A stretch of DNA of 64,000 nt from Pedobacter faecalis (GCF_030182585.1 NZ_JARXOW010000001.1:1736001-1800000); one strand, 5' to 3'. Positions 26,799-37,334 are shown, counted from the stretch's first letter. Numbers and translations are program-made. Notes: a model not told the origin generated them from the letters alone.

Positions 26799-28133
26799 TT
26801 AAACAATGGCCCCGGTACCACCTGCAACTGGCGCGGCGGTTCTGCCTGTAACACGGCCCGTCTTCATCAACCCATCATAGTGACGCATCAAAAGGTAACT
26901 TTCAATCTGTTGTAAGGTATCCAATACAACGCCTACTAAAATGAGCAGCGAGGTGCCGCCGTAGAATTGAGCAAATTCCGCTTTTATACCAAACTTCACT
27001 GCGATTGAAGGAAGTATAGCAATAATCGCTAGAAATATAGCTCCTGGAAAAGTAATTTTTGATATCACATCATCAATGAAAGAAGACGTGGAGACACCAG
27101 GTTTAATTCCTGGAATAAAGCCACCATTCTTCTTCATGTCATCAGACATCTGCGTAGGGTTAACTGTGATGGCTGTATAAAAGAAAGTAAATGCAATAAT
27201 CAAGAACGCAAAAGTAAGACTGTAGGCCAAAGAAGTGTAGTCACTAAATTGAATAAGCCAAGTCTCCTGTAATGATGGGAAAAACTGGGTTAGCGTTGCG
27301 GGAATAAACATCAACGCCTGCGCAAAAATAATTGGCATTACACCCGCGGCATTAACTTTCAGCGGGATATATTGACGGATACCACCAAATTGCCTGTTTC
27401 CAACGATTCTTTTAGCATATTGAACTGGAACCTTTCTCACACCCTGTACGATCATTATTGTAAACATCACAACCGCGAACAGGGCCACAATCTCAATCAC
27501 CAATGCTATAGGACCACCCTCCCCAATAAACCTGGAATTCACTTCTTGTACTAAGGCAACAGGCAAACGCGCGATAATCCCTACCATGATAATGAGTGAT
27601 ATACCATTACCAATGCCTTTATCTGTGATTTTCTCACCAAGCCACATGACAAACAATGTTCCAGCAGCCAGCACAAATGTAGCCAGTATTAAAAACCAGG
27701 TGTGGTCAATAACAATGGCTTCCTGAGGCACCTGGGTCTTCACATATCCTACTGCCTGCACAGCAGTGATAGCAACAGTAAGATAGCGTGTAATCTGATT
27801 AAGCTTCTTCCGGCCACTCTCTCCCTCTTTCTGCATCTTTTGAAAAGAAGGAACAGCAATACCTAACAGCTGAACTACGATTGAAGCGGAAATATATGGC
27901 ATAACACCTAATGCCAAAATAGATACCCGCGAGAAAGATCCCCCGGCGAACATATCTAACAGCCCTAAAAGACCGGACTTTTGATTATCTCCTAATAAAT
28001 TAGCATCGACACCCGGCAAAACCACATGCGACACGAATCTGTAGATCAACAAAATGATAAACGTAAACACAATACGTTCCCTCAATTCGTCGATTTTCCA
28101 GATATTACTTAAAGTAGTAAACAGCTTTTTCAT
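26799..28133 (-). CDS. secY: Protein translocase subunit SecY
   Basis: 444 residues with ten predicted membrane helices forming the protein-conducting channel of the Sec translocon. It begins MKKLFTTLSNIWKIDELRERI, a charged cytoplasmic lead. The plug region reads LLDMFAGGSFSRVSILALGVMPYISASI, and the ribosome/SecA-binding loops include RRKLNQITRY-like and QYAKRIVGNRQFGG sequences. It follows rplO by 3 nt and precedes map by 1 nt. Confidence 0.99.
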   Translation of the reverse strand: MKKLFTTLSNIWKIDELRERIVFTFIILLIYRFVSHVVLPGVDANLLGDNQKSGLLGLLDMFAGGSFSRVSILALGVMPYISASIVVQLLGIAVPSFQKMQKEGESGRKKLNQITRYLTVAITAVQAVGYVKTQVPQEAIVIDHTWFLILATFVLAAGTLFVMWLGEKITDKGIGNGISLIIMVGIIARLPVALVQEVNSRFIGEGGPIALVIEIVALFAVVMFTIMIVQGVRKVPVQYAKRIVGNRQFGGIRQYIPLKVNAAGVMPIIFAQALMFIPATLTQFFPSLQETWLIQFSDYTSLAYSLTFAFLIIAFTFFYTAITVNPTQMSDDMKKNGGFIPGIKPGVSTSSFIDDVISKITFPGAIFLAIIAILPSIAVKFGIKAEFAQFYGGTSLLILVGVVLDTLQQIESYLLMRHYDGLMKTGRVTGRTAAPVAGGTGAIV

Positions 28134-28136
28134 TAA

Positions 28137-28583
28137 TTACAATTTTTCGATTGAGCCTCCGGCAGCCTCAATTGCCTTCTGAGCACTTGCTGAAAAAGCA
28201 TGTGCTTTCACATCCAATTTAGCTTTAACTTCACCACGACCTAAGATCTTAACTAGATCGTTCTTGGAAGCCAAACCATGCTGTTGTAAGGTATTAAAAT
28301 CAAGAACCGTCAAATTAAATTTTTCAGCAAGCTGCTGAAGAACATCCAAATTGACACCCACATACTCAACACGATTTATTGGCTTGAAACCAACTTTAGG
28401 AACGCGACGCTGTAAAGGCATTTGTCCTCCTTCAAAACCAATCTTGGTTGAGTGGCCGGAGCGGGAGCCCGCACCCTTATGTCCGCGAGTAGAAGTGCCA
28501 CCTCTACCCGAACCGGTACCGCGACCAATCCTTTTACTGTTTTTAATAGATCCTGATGCAGGTTTTAAATTACTTAAGTTCAT
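28137..28583 (-). CDS. rplO: 50S ribosomal protein uL15
   Basis: 148 residues from [12 protein letters not shown], the conserved N-terminus. ATG codons at 28595 and 28616 in the same frame are less likely, although a GAAGGG stretch lies upstream of the one at 28595. The Gly/Arg-rich extension [20 protein letters not shown] and the motif [17 protein letters not shown] are typical. The protein binds 23S rRNA late in 50S assembly. The 108-nt gap to rpmD contains a long hairpin. Confidence 0.98.
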   Translation of the reverse strand: MNLSNLKPASGSIKNSKRIGRGTGSGRGGTSTRGHKGAGSRSGHSTKIGFEGGQMPLQRRVPKVGFKPINRVEYVGVNLDVLQQLAEKFNLTVLDFNTLQQHGLASKNDLVKILGRGEVKAKLDVKAHAFSASAQKAIEAAGGSIEKL

Positions 28584-28642
28584 TTTGAAACTCATTAGGC
28601 TACCCTTCGCTTTCACTAATCAGGGTAGCGGTTAAACATAAA

Positions 28643-28679
28643 GGTTGCAAATCTAGTTATATAACTCATATTTGCAACC
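28643..28679 (-). other. Long hairpin between rpmD and rplO
   Basis: GGTTGCAAAT (28643-28652) and ATTTGCAACC (28670-28679) are a perfect 10-bp stem. Inside it AGTTAT and ATAACT form a second 6-bp palindrome with small bulges. No T run follows, so transcription should read through into rplO. Confidence 0.65.
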
Positions 28680-28691
28680 CTATTATAAAAA

Positions 28692-28871
28692 TTATATACT
28701 TTCTACAGCGACCAAATGGTTAACCTTCTTTACCATTCCAATGATAGCAGCATTGGCTTCAACTTCTACGCTTTGATTCAATTTAGTTAAACCAAGCGCT
28801 TGCATTGTACGCTTTTGTCTTTCGCTTCTGTCTATAACGCTTTTTATCTGGGTTATCTTTATCTTAGCCAT
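28692..28871 (-). CDS. rpmD: 50S ribosomal protein uL30
   Basis: 59 residues, normal length: MAKIKITQIKSVIDRSERQ, then TMQALGLTKLNQSVEVE and ending KKVNHLVAVESI. uL30 is a peripheral two-helix, three-strand protein of the 50S subunit. It starts 4 nt after rpsE and is followed by the 108-nt gap with a hairpin before rplO. Confidence 0.97.
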   Translation of the reverse strand: MAKIKITQIKSVIDRSERQKRTMQALGLTKLNQSVEVEANAAIIGMVKKVNHLVAVESI

Positions 28872-28875
28872 AGTA

Positions 28876-29394
28876 TTATCCGTTAAAAACTTTATTTAAA
28901 TCAACACCACGGTGCTGAGCAACCGTATATGCATCACGCATCTTTGTTAACGCATCAACGGTAGCCTTAACCACGTTGTGTGGATTTGATGAACCCTTAG
29001 ACTTTGCTAATACGTTGTGAACGCCTGCACTTTCCAAAACTGCGCGCATCGCACCACCGGCAATAACCCCGGTACCCACAGCAGCAGGCTTAATCAGCAC
29101 AAAACCACCTGAGAACTTACCAATTTGCTCATGAGGAACTGTTCCATTTAAAAGGGGCACTTTTACCAAGTTCTTTTTAGCGTCGTCTACACCCTTCGCA
29201 ATCGCCTCAGTTACCTCCTTTGCCTTGCCTAGACCATAGCCAACAATGCCGTTCTCGTCACCGACAACCACAATCGCAGAAAAACTGAATGTACGTCCGC
29301 CTTTTGTAACCTTAGCTACCCTCTGTATGCTAACCAAACGATCTTTCAATTCGATTTCGCTAGTCTTAACTCTTTTTATATTAATAGTTGACAT
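28876..29394 (-). CDS. rpsE: 30S ribosomal protein uS5
   Basis: 172 residues. uS5 helps with decoding fidelity and mRNA unwinding at the entry channel. The double-stranded RNA-binding fold region [20 protein letters not shown] with [26 protein letters not shown] and the later [18 protein letters not shown] segment (here [16 protein letters not shown]) are intact. It lies 17 nt after rplR. Confidence 0.99.
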   Translation of the reverse strand: MSTINIKRVKTSEIELKDRLVSIQRVAKVTKGGRTFSFSAIVVVGDENGIVGYGLGKAKEVTEAIAKGVDDAKKNLVKVPLLNGTVPHEQIGKFSGGFVLIKPAAVGTGVIAGGAMRAVLESAGVHNVLAKSKGSSNPHNVVKATVDALTKMRDAYTVAQHRGVDLNKVFNG

Positions 29395-29411
29395 TCTTAT
29401 ACTATTTAAAA

Positions 29412-29765
29412 TTAAAATATTAAACCAGCTTCTCGGGCACCTTCAGCAAGGGACTTTACGCGACCATGGTATAGATAACCATTTCTGTCGAAAACAACCT
29501 CTTTAACTCCAGCTGCGATAGCTTTCTCAGCAACCAACTTACCTACAGCCACAGACTGTTCAGATTTACTTCCAGATCCGGAAAAATCTTTAGATAAAGA
29601 CGAAGCTGACACGATTGTGCTACCAGTTACATCGTTAATAACCTGAGCATAGATACCTTTATTGCTTCTATATACTGATAAGCGTGGACGACTTTCAGAA
29701 CCAACTAATTTTTTCCTGATTCCTTTTTTTATACGATCTCTACGAGATATTTTCTTTCCTGCCAT
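29412..29765 (-). CDS. rplR: 50S ribosomal protein uL18
   Basis: 117 residues. uL18 binds 5S rRNA. Motifs: [20 protein letters not shown] and the C-terminal [24 protein letters not shown]. It starts 5 nt after rplF and has the usual basic N-terminus [13 protein letters not shown]. Confidence 0.99.
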   Translation of the reverse strand: MAGKKISRRDRIKKGIRKKLVGSESRPRLSVYRSNKGIYAQVINDVTGSTIVSASSLSKDFSGSGSKSEQSVAVGKLVAEKAIAAGVKEVVFDRNGYLYHGRVKSLAEGAREAGLIF

Positions 29766-29770
29766 GATTA

Positions 29771-30328
29771 CTATTTTTTAGAAGCTGATTTACCTGCTTT
29801 TCTTCTTAACACCTCACCTACGAACTTGATACCTTTACCTTTATATGGCTCTGGCGCACGCAATGACCGTATCTTTGCAGCTACTTGTCCGATAAGTTGC
29901 TTATCTATACTTTCCAGAATGATCTTAGGTGTCTGACCTTTCTCAGAAGTCGTAGTAACCTTCACTTCCTGCGGCAACTGAAACACATAATGGTGAGAGA
30001 AACCTAAAACAAGGTCCAAAGTATTTCCCTGATTTGTTGCACGATAACCCACGCCTACCAATTCCTGTTCTAACTTGAAGCCGTCTGTAACGCCAACTAC
30101 CATGTTATTCAACAAGGAGCGATATAACCCGTGCAAAGCTTTGTGTCTTTTTTGCTCTGAAGGACGCTGTACTGTGAGTACACCATCTTCTTGCTTTACA
30201 GTGATATCTCTATCTACTGCTTGCGATAATTCTCCTTTAGGTCCCTTTACGGTTACTACGTTATCATTAGCTACCGTAACGGTGACACCTGCGGGGATAT
30301 TTATTGGGGCTTTTCCTATTCTTGACAT
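29771..30328 (-). CDS. rplF: 50S ribosomal protein uL6
   Basis: 185 residues with the two repeated uL6 domains, beginning [17 protein letters not shown] and containing [11 protein letters not shown] and the C-terminal [24 protein letters not shown]. It sits near the sarcin-ricin loop. A strong Shine-Dalgarno AGGAGGAA (30335-30342, minus strand) lies 6 nt before its ATG, which is notable for this phylum. Confidence 0.99.
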   Translation of the reverse strand: MSRIGKAPINIPAGVTVTVANDNVVTVKGPKGELSQAVDRDITVKQEDGVLTVQRPSEQKRHKALHGLYRSLLNNMVVGVTDGFKLEQELVGVGYRATNQGNTLDLVLGFSHHYVFQLPQEVKVTTTSEKGQTPKIILESIDKQLIGQVAAKIRSLRAPEPYKGKGIKFVGEVLRRKAGKSASKK

Positions 30329-30344
30329 TTCGTATTCCTCCTAA

Positions 30345-30743
30345 TTAGTAAACGTGACACAAAACCTCACCACCAACATTTAATTTAGCTGCCTCTTTAT
30401 CGGTCATAACCCCTTTTGAAGTGGATAAGATAGCGATGCCCAGGCCGTTCAATACCCGAGGCATGTTCTCAACGCCAGCATACTGCCTTAATCCCGGCTT
30501 ACTAACACGTACCAAGGTACGGATCGCAGACACTTTGGTAATCGCATTATACTTCAACGCAATCTTAATAATTCCTTGAGCTGTCGTATCTTCGAACTTA
30601 TAGTTAGCGATATAACCCTTATCAAAAAGCACTTTTGTAATTTCCTTTTTGATGTTCGATGCAGGAATCTCTACGATTCTGTGATTTGCCTTAATGGCAT
30701 TTCTTACTCTTGTAAGATAATCCGCTATTGGATCTGTATTCAT
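30345..30743 (-). CDS. rpsH: 30S ribosomal protein uS8
   Basis: 132 residues. uS8 organises the 16S central domain and in E. coli also represses the spc operon. Motifs: DPIADYLTRVRNAIKANH at the N-terminus and RVLNGLGIAILSTSKGVMTDKEA with GGEVLCHVY at the end. A 90-nt gap separates it from rpsN, one of the larger gaps in the spc part, without an obvious structure. Confidence 0.99.
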   Translation of the reverse strand: MNTDPIADYLTRVRNAIKANHRIVEIPASNIKKEITKVLFDKGYIANYKFEDTTAQGIIKIALKYNAITKVSAIRTLVRVSKPGLRQYAGVENMPRVLNGLGIAILSTSKGVMTDKEAAKLNVGGEVLCHVY

Positions 30744-30833
30744 GTTTTATTAAATTGTGATAGTGGTTTCCTTCCCGACCATTCAGGACGACCTGCTATC
30801 TGTTAATTACTTTGTACGCTTTGTGCTATGGTC

Positions 30834-31103
30834 TTACCAGCTAGCCTTTCTGACCCCTGGTATTTTTCCTGCCAGAGCCATCTCACGAAACGTTACCCTC
30901 GATATACCGAAAGTACGCATATATCCGCGAGGACGGCCTGTCAACTTACAACGATTATGTAAACGCACCGGAGAAGAATTCTTCGGCAGCTTATCTAAGC
31001 CTTCATAATCGCCGGCAGCTTTAAGTTCAGCACGTTTTTCCGCATATTTAGCTACCAGTCTCTGACGCTTAATTTCGCGGGCTTTTACTCCTTCTCTTGC
31101 CAT
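30834..31103 (-). CDS. rpsN: 30S ribosomal protein uS14, long zinc-free type
   Basis: 89 residues, the long form. It has a single cysteine in [19 protein letters not shown], so the CxxC zinc knuckle of the short form is absent. It contacts the 30S head near uS3. Its ATG overlaps the rplE stop by one base. Confidence 0.99.
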   Translation of the reverse strand: MAREGVKAREIKRQRLVAKYAEKRAELKAAGDYEGLDKLPKNSSPVRLHNRCKLTGRPRGYMRTFGISRVTFREMALAGKIPGVRKASW

Positions 31104-31669
31104 TATTGATTTGTATTTTGATTTTTAAAAGGTAATCCAAACTGTTTTAATAACTCAAGTGCTTCAACGTCTGAAGTTGCTGTCGTTACAAAGGTAATAT
31201 CCATGCCTAGAATCTTATTAATCTTGTCTATATTGATCTCAGGGAAAATGATCTGCTCAGTAATACCTAATGTATAATTGCCCTTACCATCGAAACCTTT
31301 ATCGTTGATTCCTTTGAAATCACGGATACGTGGCAAAGCTACGGAAATTAAACGATCTAAAAACTCATACATGTTATTATCACGCAAAGTAACACGCACA
31401 CCTACAGGCATACCTTTACGAAGCTTGAAGTTAGAAACGTCCTTTTTCGACTTAGCAGCAACGGCCTGCTGACCAGAAATGGTTGTCATCTCCAAAATAG
31501 AGCTATCAACAATCTTCTTGTCTGTTACAGAAAAACGGCCAACCCCCTGGTTGATCGAGATTTTCTCCAACTTTGGAACCTGCATTACACTTTTATAGTT
31601 AAACTTGTCTTTCAGTGCAACAACAATTTCCTCTTTATATTTACTTTTTAATCTTGGTACGTAAGCCAT
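31103..31669 (-). CDS. rplE: 50S ribosomal protein uL5
   Basis: 188 residues. uL5 binds 5S rRNA and contacts the P-site tRNA and uS13. Motifs: [39 protein letters not shown] and the end [20 protein letters not shown]. One base overlaps with each neighbour (rplX and rpsN), so it is tightly coupled in translation. Confidence 0.99.
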   Translation of the reverse strand: MAYVPRLKSKYKEEIVVALKDKFNYKSVMQVPKLEKISINQGVGRFSVTDKKIVDSSILEMTTISGQQAVAAKSKKDVSNFKLRKGMPVGVRVTLRDNNMYEFLDRLISVALPRIRDFKGINDKGFDGKGNYTLGITEQIIFPEINIDKINKILGMDITFVTTATSDVEALELLKQFGLPFKNQNTNQ

Positions 31670-32007
31670 TATTTGATCTCCTCTCCTGATTTTTTACTAA
31701 CCCTAACTAACTTTCCATCAGCATTAAGCTTTCTACCTACACGGGTAATATCACCTGTTTTAGGATCTATCAGCGCTACATTGGAAATATGAAGAGTAGC
31801 TTCCTTTTTAATTATGCCACCGTTAGGTGTAGCAGCATTAGGTTTCGTATGTTTTGACACAAGGTTCACGCCTTCAACAAGCACTCTGCTCTTAATTGCA
31901 TCTACTGAAAGGACTTTACCTTGCTGACCCTTAGAGTCGCCTGCTATAACCTTTACTAAGTCGCCCTTACGGATCCTAACTTTGGGTTTAGTTACTTTAT
32001 TTTTCAT
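31669..32007 (-). CDS. rplX: 50S ribosomal protein uL24
   Basis: 112 residues. An assembly-initiator protein with the KOW motif [20 protein letters not shown]. It lies 1 nt after rplN. A clear Shine-Dalgarno GGAGGT (32016-32021) precedes the ATG by 8 nt. Confidence 0.98.
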   Translation of the reverse strand: MKNKVTKPKVRIRKGDLVKVIAGDSKGQQGKVLSVDAIKSRVLVEGVNLVSKHTKPNAATPNGGIIKKEATLHISNVALIDPKTGDITRVGRKLNADGKLVRVSKKSGEEIK

Positions 32008-32008
32008 G

Positions 32009-32377
32009 TTATAATACCTCCGGTGCTAATGATACAATCTTCATAAACTGCTTTTCACGCAATTCTCTCGCAACCGGACCAAAAATACGTGTTCCACGCG
32101 GCTCGTCCTGTGCGTTTAGCAATACTGCGGCATTGTCATCAAAGCGGATATACGAACCGTCCTTACGTCTGATTTCTTTCTTTGTTCTAACAACAACTGC
32201 TTTAGAAACTGTCCCCTTCTTAATGTTTCCTGAAGGCAACGCGCTTTTTACGGTAACAACAATTTTATCACCAATCGAAGCATAGCGTTTTCCGGTACCA
32301 CCCAGTACACGGATTACCAACACTTCCTTTGCACCGCTATTATCGGCTACATTTAATCTTGATTCCTGTTGTACCAT
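32009..32377 (-). CDS. rplN: 50S ribosomal protein uL14
   Basis: 122 residues, canonical size. uL14 lies at the subunit interface. It starts [19 protein letters not shown] and contains [20 protein letters not shown], with the end [12 protein letters not shown]. It is 1 nt after rpsQ and opens the spc-type portion. Confidence 0.99.
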   Translation of the reverse strand: MVQQESRLNVADNSGAKEVLVIRVLGGTGKRYASIGDKIVVTVKSALPSGNIKKGTVSKAVVVRTKKEIRRKDGSYIRFDDNAAVLLNAQDEPRGTRIFGPVARELREKQFMKIVSLAPEVL

Positions 32378-32378
32378 C

Positions 32379-32633
32379 TTATTTAGCCCTCTCTAAAATT
32401 TGTACCAATCTCCAGTTCTTGTTTTTACTCAGCGGACGGGTTTCCATGATCAATACAGTATCTCCGATTCCGCAATCATTCTTCTCGTCATGAGCCATAA
32501 ATTTGGTAGTTTTCTTAACAAACTTACCATAGATCGGGTGCTTAACTTTACGTTCAACAGCTACAACAACAGACTTATCCATCTTATTGCTCACTACCAA
32601 CCCGGTTCTTGTTTTTCTTAATTGTCTTTCCAT
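32379..32633 (-). CDS. rpsQ: 30S ribosomal protein uS17
   Basis: 84 residues. An OB-fold protein binding the 16S 5' and central domains. It shows [20 protein letters not shown] and [21 protein letters not shown] with [21 protein letters not shown]. It lies 13 nt after rpmC. Confidence 0.99.
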   Translation of the reverse strand: MERQLRKTRTGLVVSNKMDKSVVVAVERKVKHPIYGKFVKKTTKFMAHDEKNDCGIGDTVLIMETRPLSKNKNWRLVQILERAK

Positions 32634-32646
32634 TTCGACTCTAAAG

Positions 32647-32856
32647 TTATTTAGTTTCAGTAGCAGACTCGGCCTTCCGCCTGGTCACTTCAGTGTTTAA
32701 TCGGGCTATGTTTTTCCTTACCAACTTAATTCTGGAAGGATTCTCAATAGCCGAAATTGTGTGAGCAAATTTCAACTTAACCAAGTTTTCCTTTTCTTCT
32801 GCAATCCTTGCTACTAGTTCTTCCTTTGAAAGCCCTGTGATTTCTGAGTTTTTCAT
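32647..32856 (-). CDS. rpmC: 50S ribosomal protein uL29
   Basis: 69 residues forming the two-helix hairpin near the exit tunnel. It has the signature [21 protein letters not shown] followed by [18 protein letters not shown] 72-nt gap separates it from rplP upstream. Confidence 0.97.
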   Translation of the reverse strand: MKNSEITGLSKEELVARIAEEKENLVKLKFAHTISAIENPSRIKLVRKNIARLNTEVTRRKAESATETK

Positions 32857-32928
32857 CTTATTAGTTTTTATGTTTGAGCCTAGCGGTTATAATAACAAGT
32901 TACTTACAACATTCAACTCAAAATCATT

Positions 32929-33351
32929 CTATGCTTCTACGTAATCTCTACGTACTACAAATTTTGTTTGGATAGGTAGTTTTTGAGCCGCAAGTCTCAT
33001 TGCCTCTTTAGCAACTTCCAACGGCACGCCCTCAGCTTCAAAAATGATGCGTCCCGGCCTAACAACTGCTACCCAATATTCAGGAGCACCTTTACCTTTA
33101 CCCATACGTACTTCAGCTGGCTTCTTAGTAACCGGCTTATCCGGGAAAATCCTAATCCAAACCTGGCCTTCACGTTTCATGAAACGAGTTACCGCAATAC
33201 GGGCTGCTTCTATCTGACGGCTTGTTATCCAAGTCGCTTCTAAAGATTTAATCCCGAAAGATCCGAATGACAATTCAGCACCACGAGTTGCTAAACCTTT
33301 CATTCTGCCCTTTTGCATCTTTCTGAACTTCGTTCTCTTTGGCTGTAACAT
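32929..33351 (-). CDS. rplP: 50S ribosomal protein uL16
   Basis: 140 residues. uL16 helps to place tRNA in the A and P sites. It starts [19 protein letters not shown] and contains [20 protein letters not shown] and [18 protein letters not shown]. It lies 36 nt after rpsC in the same transcript. Confidence 0.99.
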   Translation of the reverse strand: MLQPKRTKFRKMQKGRMKGLATRGAELSFGSFGIKSLEATWITSRQIEAARIAVTRFMKREGQVWIRIFPDKPVTKKPAEVRMGKGKGAPEYWVAVVRPGRIIFEAEGVPLEVAKEAMRLAAQKLPIQTKFVVRRDYVEA

Positions 33352-33387
33352 TTTATCTTATATTATCGTTAAACGATCTGTTTACTA

Positions 33388-34224
33388 CTACTTGCGCGGA
33401 CCTCTGTTTTGACCTCCGCCTCTGTTATCTCTTCCAGCGCCAGGGCCAGACTGACCAGGACCTCTTCCACCGCGACCTTTGTCGTTTCTTCTGTCTCCGC
33501 CACGATGATCCCTGTCTCTTCCACCAGCGAACCCACCTTCAGGTCTGCCCTTACCAGGAGCATTATTTGCTGCACCGATGTTTGGAGAAAGATCGCGTTT
33601 TCCATAGACTTCGCCTTTGCAGATCCAAACTTTAACCCCGATCTTACCGTAGGTAGTTAAAGCCTCGGCCAAAGCATAGTCAATATCCGCTCGGAAGGTA
33701 TGCAGAGGAATTCTTCCCTCTTTATACTGTTCGCTACGCGCCATCTCCGCACCACCTAAACGACCAGAGGTCATAATTTTGATGCCTTCGGCGCCCATAC
33801 GCATTGTGGAAGCAATAGTAGACTTCATCGCTCTACGGAAAGAAATCCTGGCCTCCAACTGCTTTGCTACGCCTTCTGCAACCAATTGGGCATCCAGCTC
33901 CGGACGCTTAATTTCAAAGATGTTGATTTGAATTTCCTTCTTGGTAAGCTTCTTCAACTCTTCTTTGATTTTATCTACTTCCTGACCAGCTTTACCGATA
34001 ACGATACCTGGACGCGCCGTGTGAATTGTAACAGTGATGCGCTTAAGCGTACGTTCGATAACTACTTTAGCTACCCCGCCTTTTGCGATACGCGCCGAAA
34101 GATATTTTCTTATTTTTTCGTCCTCAACTAATTTATCAGCATAGTTGTTGCCTCCGAACCAGTTAGAATCCCAACCTTTGATGATTCCTAACCTGTTACC
34201 TATTGGATGTGCTTTTTGTCCCAT
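33388..34224 (-). CDS. rpsC: 30S ribosomal protein uS3 with long Gly/Arg-rich tail
   Basis: 278 residues. The conserved uS3 core ends near residue 212: [20 protein letters not shown], the KH domain with [19 protein letters not shown], and [20 protein letters not shown]. The last about 60 residues are a Gly/Arg/Asp-rich low-complexity tail (repeated RGG, GGR, DR units) reminiscent of RGG boxes. uS3 forms the mRNA entry site and helicase. The tail would project from the head near mRNA entry, and its role is unknown. Confidence 0.97.
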   Translation of the reverse strand: MGQKAHPIGNRLGIIKGWDSNWFGGNNYADKLVEDEKIRKYLSARIAKGGVAKVVIERTLKRITVTIHTARPGIVIGKAGQEVDKIKEELKKLTKKEIQINIFEIKRPELDAQLVAEGVAKQLEARISFRRAMKSTIASTMRMGAEGIKIMTSGRLGGAEMARSEQYKEGRIPLHTFRADIDYALAEALTTYGKIGVKVWICKGEVYGKRDLSPNIGAANNAPGKGRPEGGFAGGRDRDHRGGDRRNDKGRGGRGPGQSGPGAGRDNRGGGQNRGPRK

Positions 34225-34229
34225 TTCTG

Positions 34230-34592
34230 TTAATTAGTTTGAGTTTCAACGTTTTTACTATCTACGATCAAAGTTACGTGATTAGAACGCTTACGTATTC
34301 TATAACCACGTCCTTGAGGGGCCGGCCTTAACCTTTTCAACTGACGACCGCCGCCAACCATTATAGTTTTCACGTATAATTGGCTTTCTTCAGGGCGAGA
34401 ACCTTCATTCTTGGATTCCCAGTTCTTGATTGCAGACAATAGTAATTTTTCAACCTTCAATGCTGCTTCCTTATTGGTAAACTTTAATATATGTAAAGCT
34501 TTCTCAACGCCCTCTCCTCTGATAAGATCTACAACCAAACGCATTTTACGTGGTGAGGTTGGACAATTGTTTAATTTCGCTACTGCTTCCAT
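34230..34592 (-). CDS. rplV: 50S ribosomal protein uL22
   Basis: 120 residues. uL22 lines the exit tunnel with its long beta hairpin ([20 protein letters not shown]). The hairpin is intact, without the deletions known to give macrolide resistance. It starts [20 protein letters not shown]. It is 7 nt after rpsS and 5 nt before rpsC. Confidence 0.99.
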   Translation of the reverse strand: MEAVAKLNNCPTSPRKMRLVVDLIRGEGVEKALHILKFTNKEAALKVEKLLLSAIKNWESKNEGSRPEESQLYVKTIMVGGGRQLKRLRPAPQGRGYRIRKRSNHVTLIVDSKNVETQTN

Positions 34593-34599
34593 CTCTTAA

Positions 34600-34866
34600 T
34601 TATTTTTTCTTTTCAGAGTGACCTCTAAATGTTCTGGTTGGAGCAAACTCTCCCAGCTTGTGACCAACCATGTTTTCTGTTACGTATACCGGTATAAACT
34701 TATTACCGTTATGTACTGCAAATGTATGACCTACAAAATCTGGAGAGATCATTGATCTGCGTGACCATGTTTTAATGACGGACTTCTTTCCTGAATCATT
34801 CATAGAGACAACTTTTTTCTCTACGTTATGGTCAATATAAGGTCCTTTTTTAATTGAACGAGCCAT
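34600..34866 (-). CDS. rpsS: 30S ribosomal protein uS19
   Basis: 88 residues. uS19 is a 30S head protein that pairs with uS13. Motifs: [39 protein letters not shown] and [16 protein letters not shown]. It overlaps the end of rplB by one base. Confidence 0.99.
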   Translation of the reverse strand: MARSIKKGPYIDHNVEKKVVSMNDSGKKSVIKTWSRRSMISPDFVGHTFAVHNGNKFIPVYVTENMVGHKLGEFAPTRTFRGHSEKKK

Positions 34867-35690
34867 TATTTCTTCCTTTTCTCTATGATGAAACGATTTG
34901 AATATTTTTTCAGTGTCCTGGTTTTGAACCCTTTAGCATACATGCCATTTCTTGACCGCGGCTGACCTCCAGATGAGCGTCCTTCACCACCACCCATCGG
35001 GTGATCCACTGGGTTCATCGCTACCGGACGTGTTCTAGGTCTGCGACCCAACCACCGCTTACGACCTGCTTTACCCAATACTTCATTAGCGTGATCCGAA
35101 TTGGATACTGTTCCAATTGTTGCCAGGCAGGTTACCAATATCAACCTTGTTTCACCAGACGGCATTTTTAAAGTAGCATATTTGCCATCACGTGCAGCCA
35201 GCTGTGCATAAGCACCGGCGCTCCGTGCCAATTGCGCACCACGCCCCGGATGAATTTCCACGTTGTGGATAATTGAACCCAGAGGGATATTGGCAAGTCT
35301 CAATGTATTGCCTAGTTCCGGCGCAGCAGTATCGCCTGAAACAACCTTTTGTCCAACCTGAAGCCCTTCAGGTGCAATAATATAACGCTTCTCACCATCA
35401 GCATAATTTAATAATGCGATACGTGCTGTACGGTTAGGATCGTATTCAATAGTAGCAACAGTAGCAGGAATATCAAACTTATCACGTTTAAAATCAATTA
35501 AACGATAAGATCTCTTGTGACCACCGCCCATATAGCGCATCGTCATCTTACCTGTATTGTTCCGTCCTCCCGATTTCTTAGAAGATACAACCAATGATTT
35601 TTCGGGCTTGGTTGCGGTAATCTCCGTAAAACTGGCACCAACTCTAAAGCGGGTACCCGGAGTAACTGGTTTAAATTTTCTTAAGCCCAT
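34866..35690 (-). CDS. rplB: 50S ribosomal protein uL2
   Basis: 274 residues. uL2 is needed for subunit joining and peptidyl transfer. The RNA-binding core and the C-terminal [18 protein letters not shown] loop, with the conserved His, are intact. Also [21 protein letters not shown]. It lies 23 nt after rplW. Confidence 0.99.
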   Translation of the reverse strand: MGLRKFKPVTPGTRFRVGASFTEITATKPEKSLVVSSKKSGGRNNTGKMTMRYMGGGHKRSYRLIDFKRDKFDIPATVATIEYDPNRTARIALLNYADGEKRYIIAPEGLQVGQKVVSGDTAAPELGNTLRLANIPLGSIIHNVEIHPGRGAQLARSAGAYAQLAARDGKYATLKMPSGETRLILVTCLATIGTVSNSDHANEVLGKAGRKRWLGRRPRTRPVAMNPVDHPMGGGEGRSSGGQPRSRNGMYAKGFKTRTLKKYSNRFIIEKRKK

Positions 35691-35713
35691 AGTTTATATT
35701 TATTCAATTCTTA

Positions 35714-36004
35714 TTAAACGTTAGCGTAATAATCTATTGTCTCGCCATCTTTCAGCGTTACAATAGCCTTCTTATATTTCGGGCTGCGACCTGTCACCAA
35801 ACCAGCTTTTGTATTTCTGGATTTAACTTTCCCATCTACAACCATTGTATTTACCGCAAGCACGCTTACGCCATACATTTTTTCAATAACCTGCTTGATC
35901 TGCAGTTTATTTGCCTTGTGATCCACTTTAAAAGTAAAGCGGTTAGACTTCTCTGTTAAAGCGGAAGCCTTTTCTGTTAATATCGGTTTTCTTAAAAGTT
36001 CCAT
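35714..36004 (-). CDS. rplW: 50S ribosomal protein uL23
   Basis: 96 residues from MELLRKPILTEKASALTEKS. The frame extends upstream to 36067, but that part overlaps rplD and is not uL23-like. uL23 sits at the exit tunnel and docks trigger factor and SRP. The conserved loop NTMVVDGKVKSRNTKAGLV is present. The gene starts 1 nt after rplD. Confidence 0.98.
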   Translation of the reverse strand: MELLRKPILTEKASALTEKSNRFTFKVDHKANKLQIKQVIEKMYGVSVLAVNTMVVDGKVKSRNTKAGLVTGRSPKYKKAIVTLKDGETIDYYANV

Positions 36005-36005
36005 A

Positions 36006-36635
36006 TTACTTAGCGAATGCTTCCTCCAAAGTTTTAAGAGAGTCAGTAGTAAGCAAAAGTTTACCACAGTTTAATACATCATAAGTATTCAACTGATCAG
36101 CGGTAACTACCTTAGCTTTCTGTATGTTTCTGCTTGATAAATAGATATTGTTATTCTGGGACGGCAAAACAAGCAGTGTCTTTTCTGTGCTTAAATTTAA
36201 AGCGCTTACCAGATTTACATAGTTCTTCGTTTTAACTGAATCAAAATTAAATGACTCCAAAACAACGATGTTCGCATCCTGAGCCTTGTATGACAAAGCC
36301 GATTTACGAGCAAGCGCTTTCAACTTCTTATTCAGTTTGAAACTATAATCGCGCGGCTGAGGACCGAATACACGACCACCTCCGTTGAACAATGGAGATT
36401 TAATACTGCCGGCGCGAGCACCACCAGTTCCTTTTTGCTTGTATAACTTACGGGTTGAACCTGCTATTTCGTTACGTTGCTTCGATTTGTGTGTACCCTG
36501 ACGCTGATTGGCCAGATATTGTTTCACATCCAAATAGATTGCATGATCTACCGGCGTAATTCCGAAGACCGACTCAGGAAGTTGCACCTTGGCACCTGTC
36601 TCTTTTCCTGAGATGTTTAATACTTTTACTTCCAT
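36006..36635 (-). CDS. rplD: 50S ribosomal protein uL4
   Basis: 209 residues. The tunnel loop [15 protein letters not shown] with [20 protein letters not shown] is intact. In E. coli uL4 also represses the S10 operon through its leader. Here the leader upstream of rplC (see 37283-37300) would be the place to look for similar control. It lies 4 nt after rplC. Confidence 0.98.
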   Translation of the reverse strand: MEVKVLNISGKETGAKVQLPESVFGITPVDHAIYLDVKQYLANQRQGTHKSKQRNEIAGSTRKLYKQKGTGGARAGSIKSPLFNGGGRVFGPQPRDYSFKLNKKLKALARKSALSYKAQDANIVVLESFNFDSVKTKNYVNLVSALNLSTEKTLLVLPSQNNNIYLSSRNIQKAKVVTADQLNTYDVLNCGKLLLTTDSLKTLEEAFAK

Positions 36636-36639
36636 CTGC

Positions 36640-37257
36640 TTACTTATCTAAGATTACGTAAGAACCCTTCGCTCCAGGTACTGACCCGCTTACTACAACT
36701 AAATTCTGGTCAGCATACACTTTCAGAACCTGCAAGTTCTGAACTTTAACTCTGTCTCCACCAGTTCTTCCGGCCATACGCATACCTTTAAATACACGCG
36801 ACGGATATGAAGACGCACCCAGTGAACCTGGCGCACGCATCCTGTTGTGCTGACCATGAGTTTGTCCACCTACACCGCCAAAGCCGTGACGCTTAACAAC
36901 ACCCTGAAAACCTTTACCTTTAGAAGTACCCACAACATCTACAAAATCACCTTCATTAAAGATGTTTACCGTTACGGTATCACCCAAATTCAATGATTCT
37001 TCGAACTCTGCAAACTCCACCAATTTGCGCTTTGGTGTAGTATTTGCTTTTGCAAAGTGCCCTTTTAAGGGTTGCGTGGTGTTCTTCTCTTTAGCTTCAT
37101 CAAAGCCTAGTTGAACAGAAACATAACCGTCTTTCTCTGCGGTTTTTACTTGTGTCACTACACAAGGTCCAGCCTCGATCACCGTACACGGAATATTTCT
37201 TCCGTCGGCGTCGAAAATGCTGGTCATTCCTACTTTTTTTCCAATAATACCTGACAT
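36640..37257 (-). CDS. rplC: 50S ribosomal protein uL3
   Basis: 205 residues. uL3 starts 50S assembly, and its loop [19 protein letters not shown] reaches the peptidyl-transferase centre. The N-terminus is [19 protein letters not shown]. It is the first gene of this transcription unit here: rpsJ, usually its direct neighbour, is 2.2 kb away behind a terminator. It has its own promoter (37335-37365) and a leader of about 74 nt. Confidence 0.99.
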   Translation of the reverse strand: MSGIIGKKVGMTSIFDADGRNIPCTVIEAGPCVVTQVKTAEKDGYVSVQLGFDEAKEKNTTQPLKGHFAKANTTPKRKLVEFAEFEESLNLGDTVTVNIFNEGDFVDVVGTSKGKGFQGVVKRHGFGGVGGQTHGQHNRMRAPGSLGASSYPSRVFKGMRMAGRTGGDRVKVQNLQVLKVYADQNLVVVSGSVPGAKGSYVILDK

Positions 37258-37282
37258 TTTCTATTTTAAATTTAACACCCAT

Positions 37283-37300
37283 CGAAGCAGTAGGGCTTCG
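37283..37300 (-). other. Leader hairpin upstream of rplC
   Basis: In the predicted 5' leader, CGAAGC and GCTTCG form a perfect 6-bp stem with a 6-nt loop, 26 nt before the ATG. It is a candidate autoregulatory or stability element for the S10 unit. Confidence 0.45.
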
Positions 37301-37334
37301 TTCAAGGTGGATATACATCCCGGTTAAGGGACGG

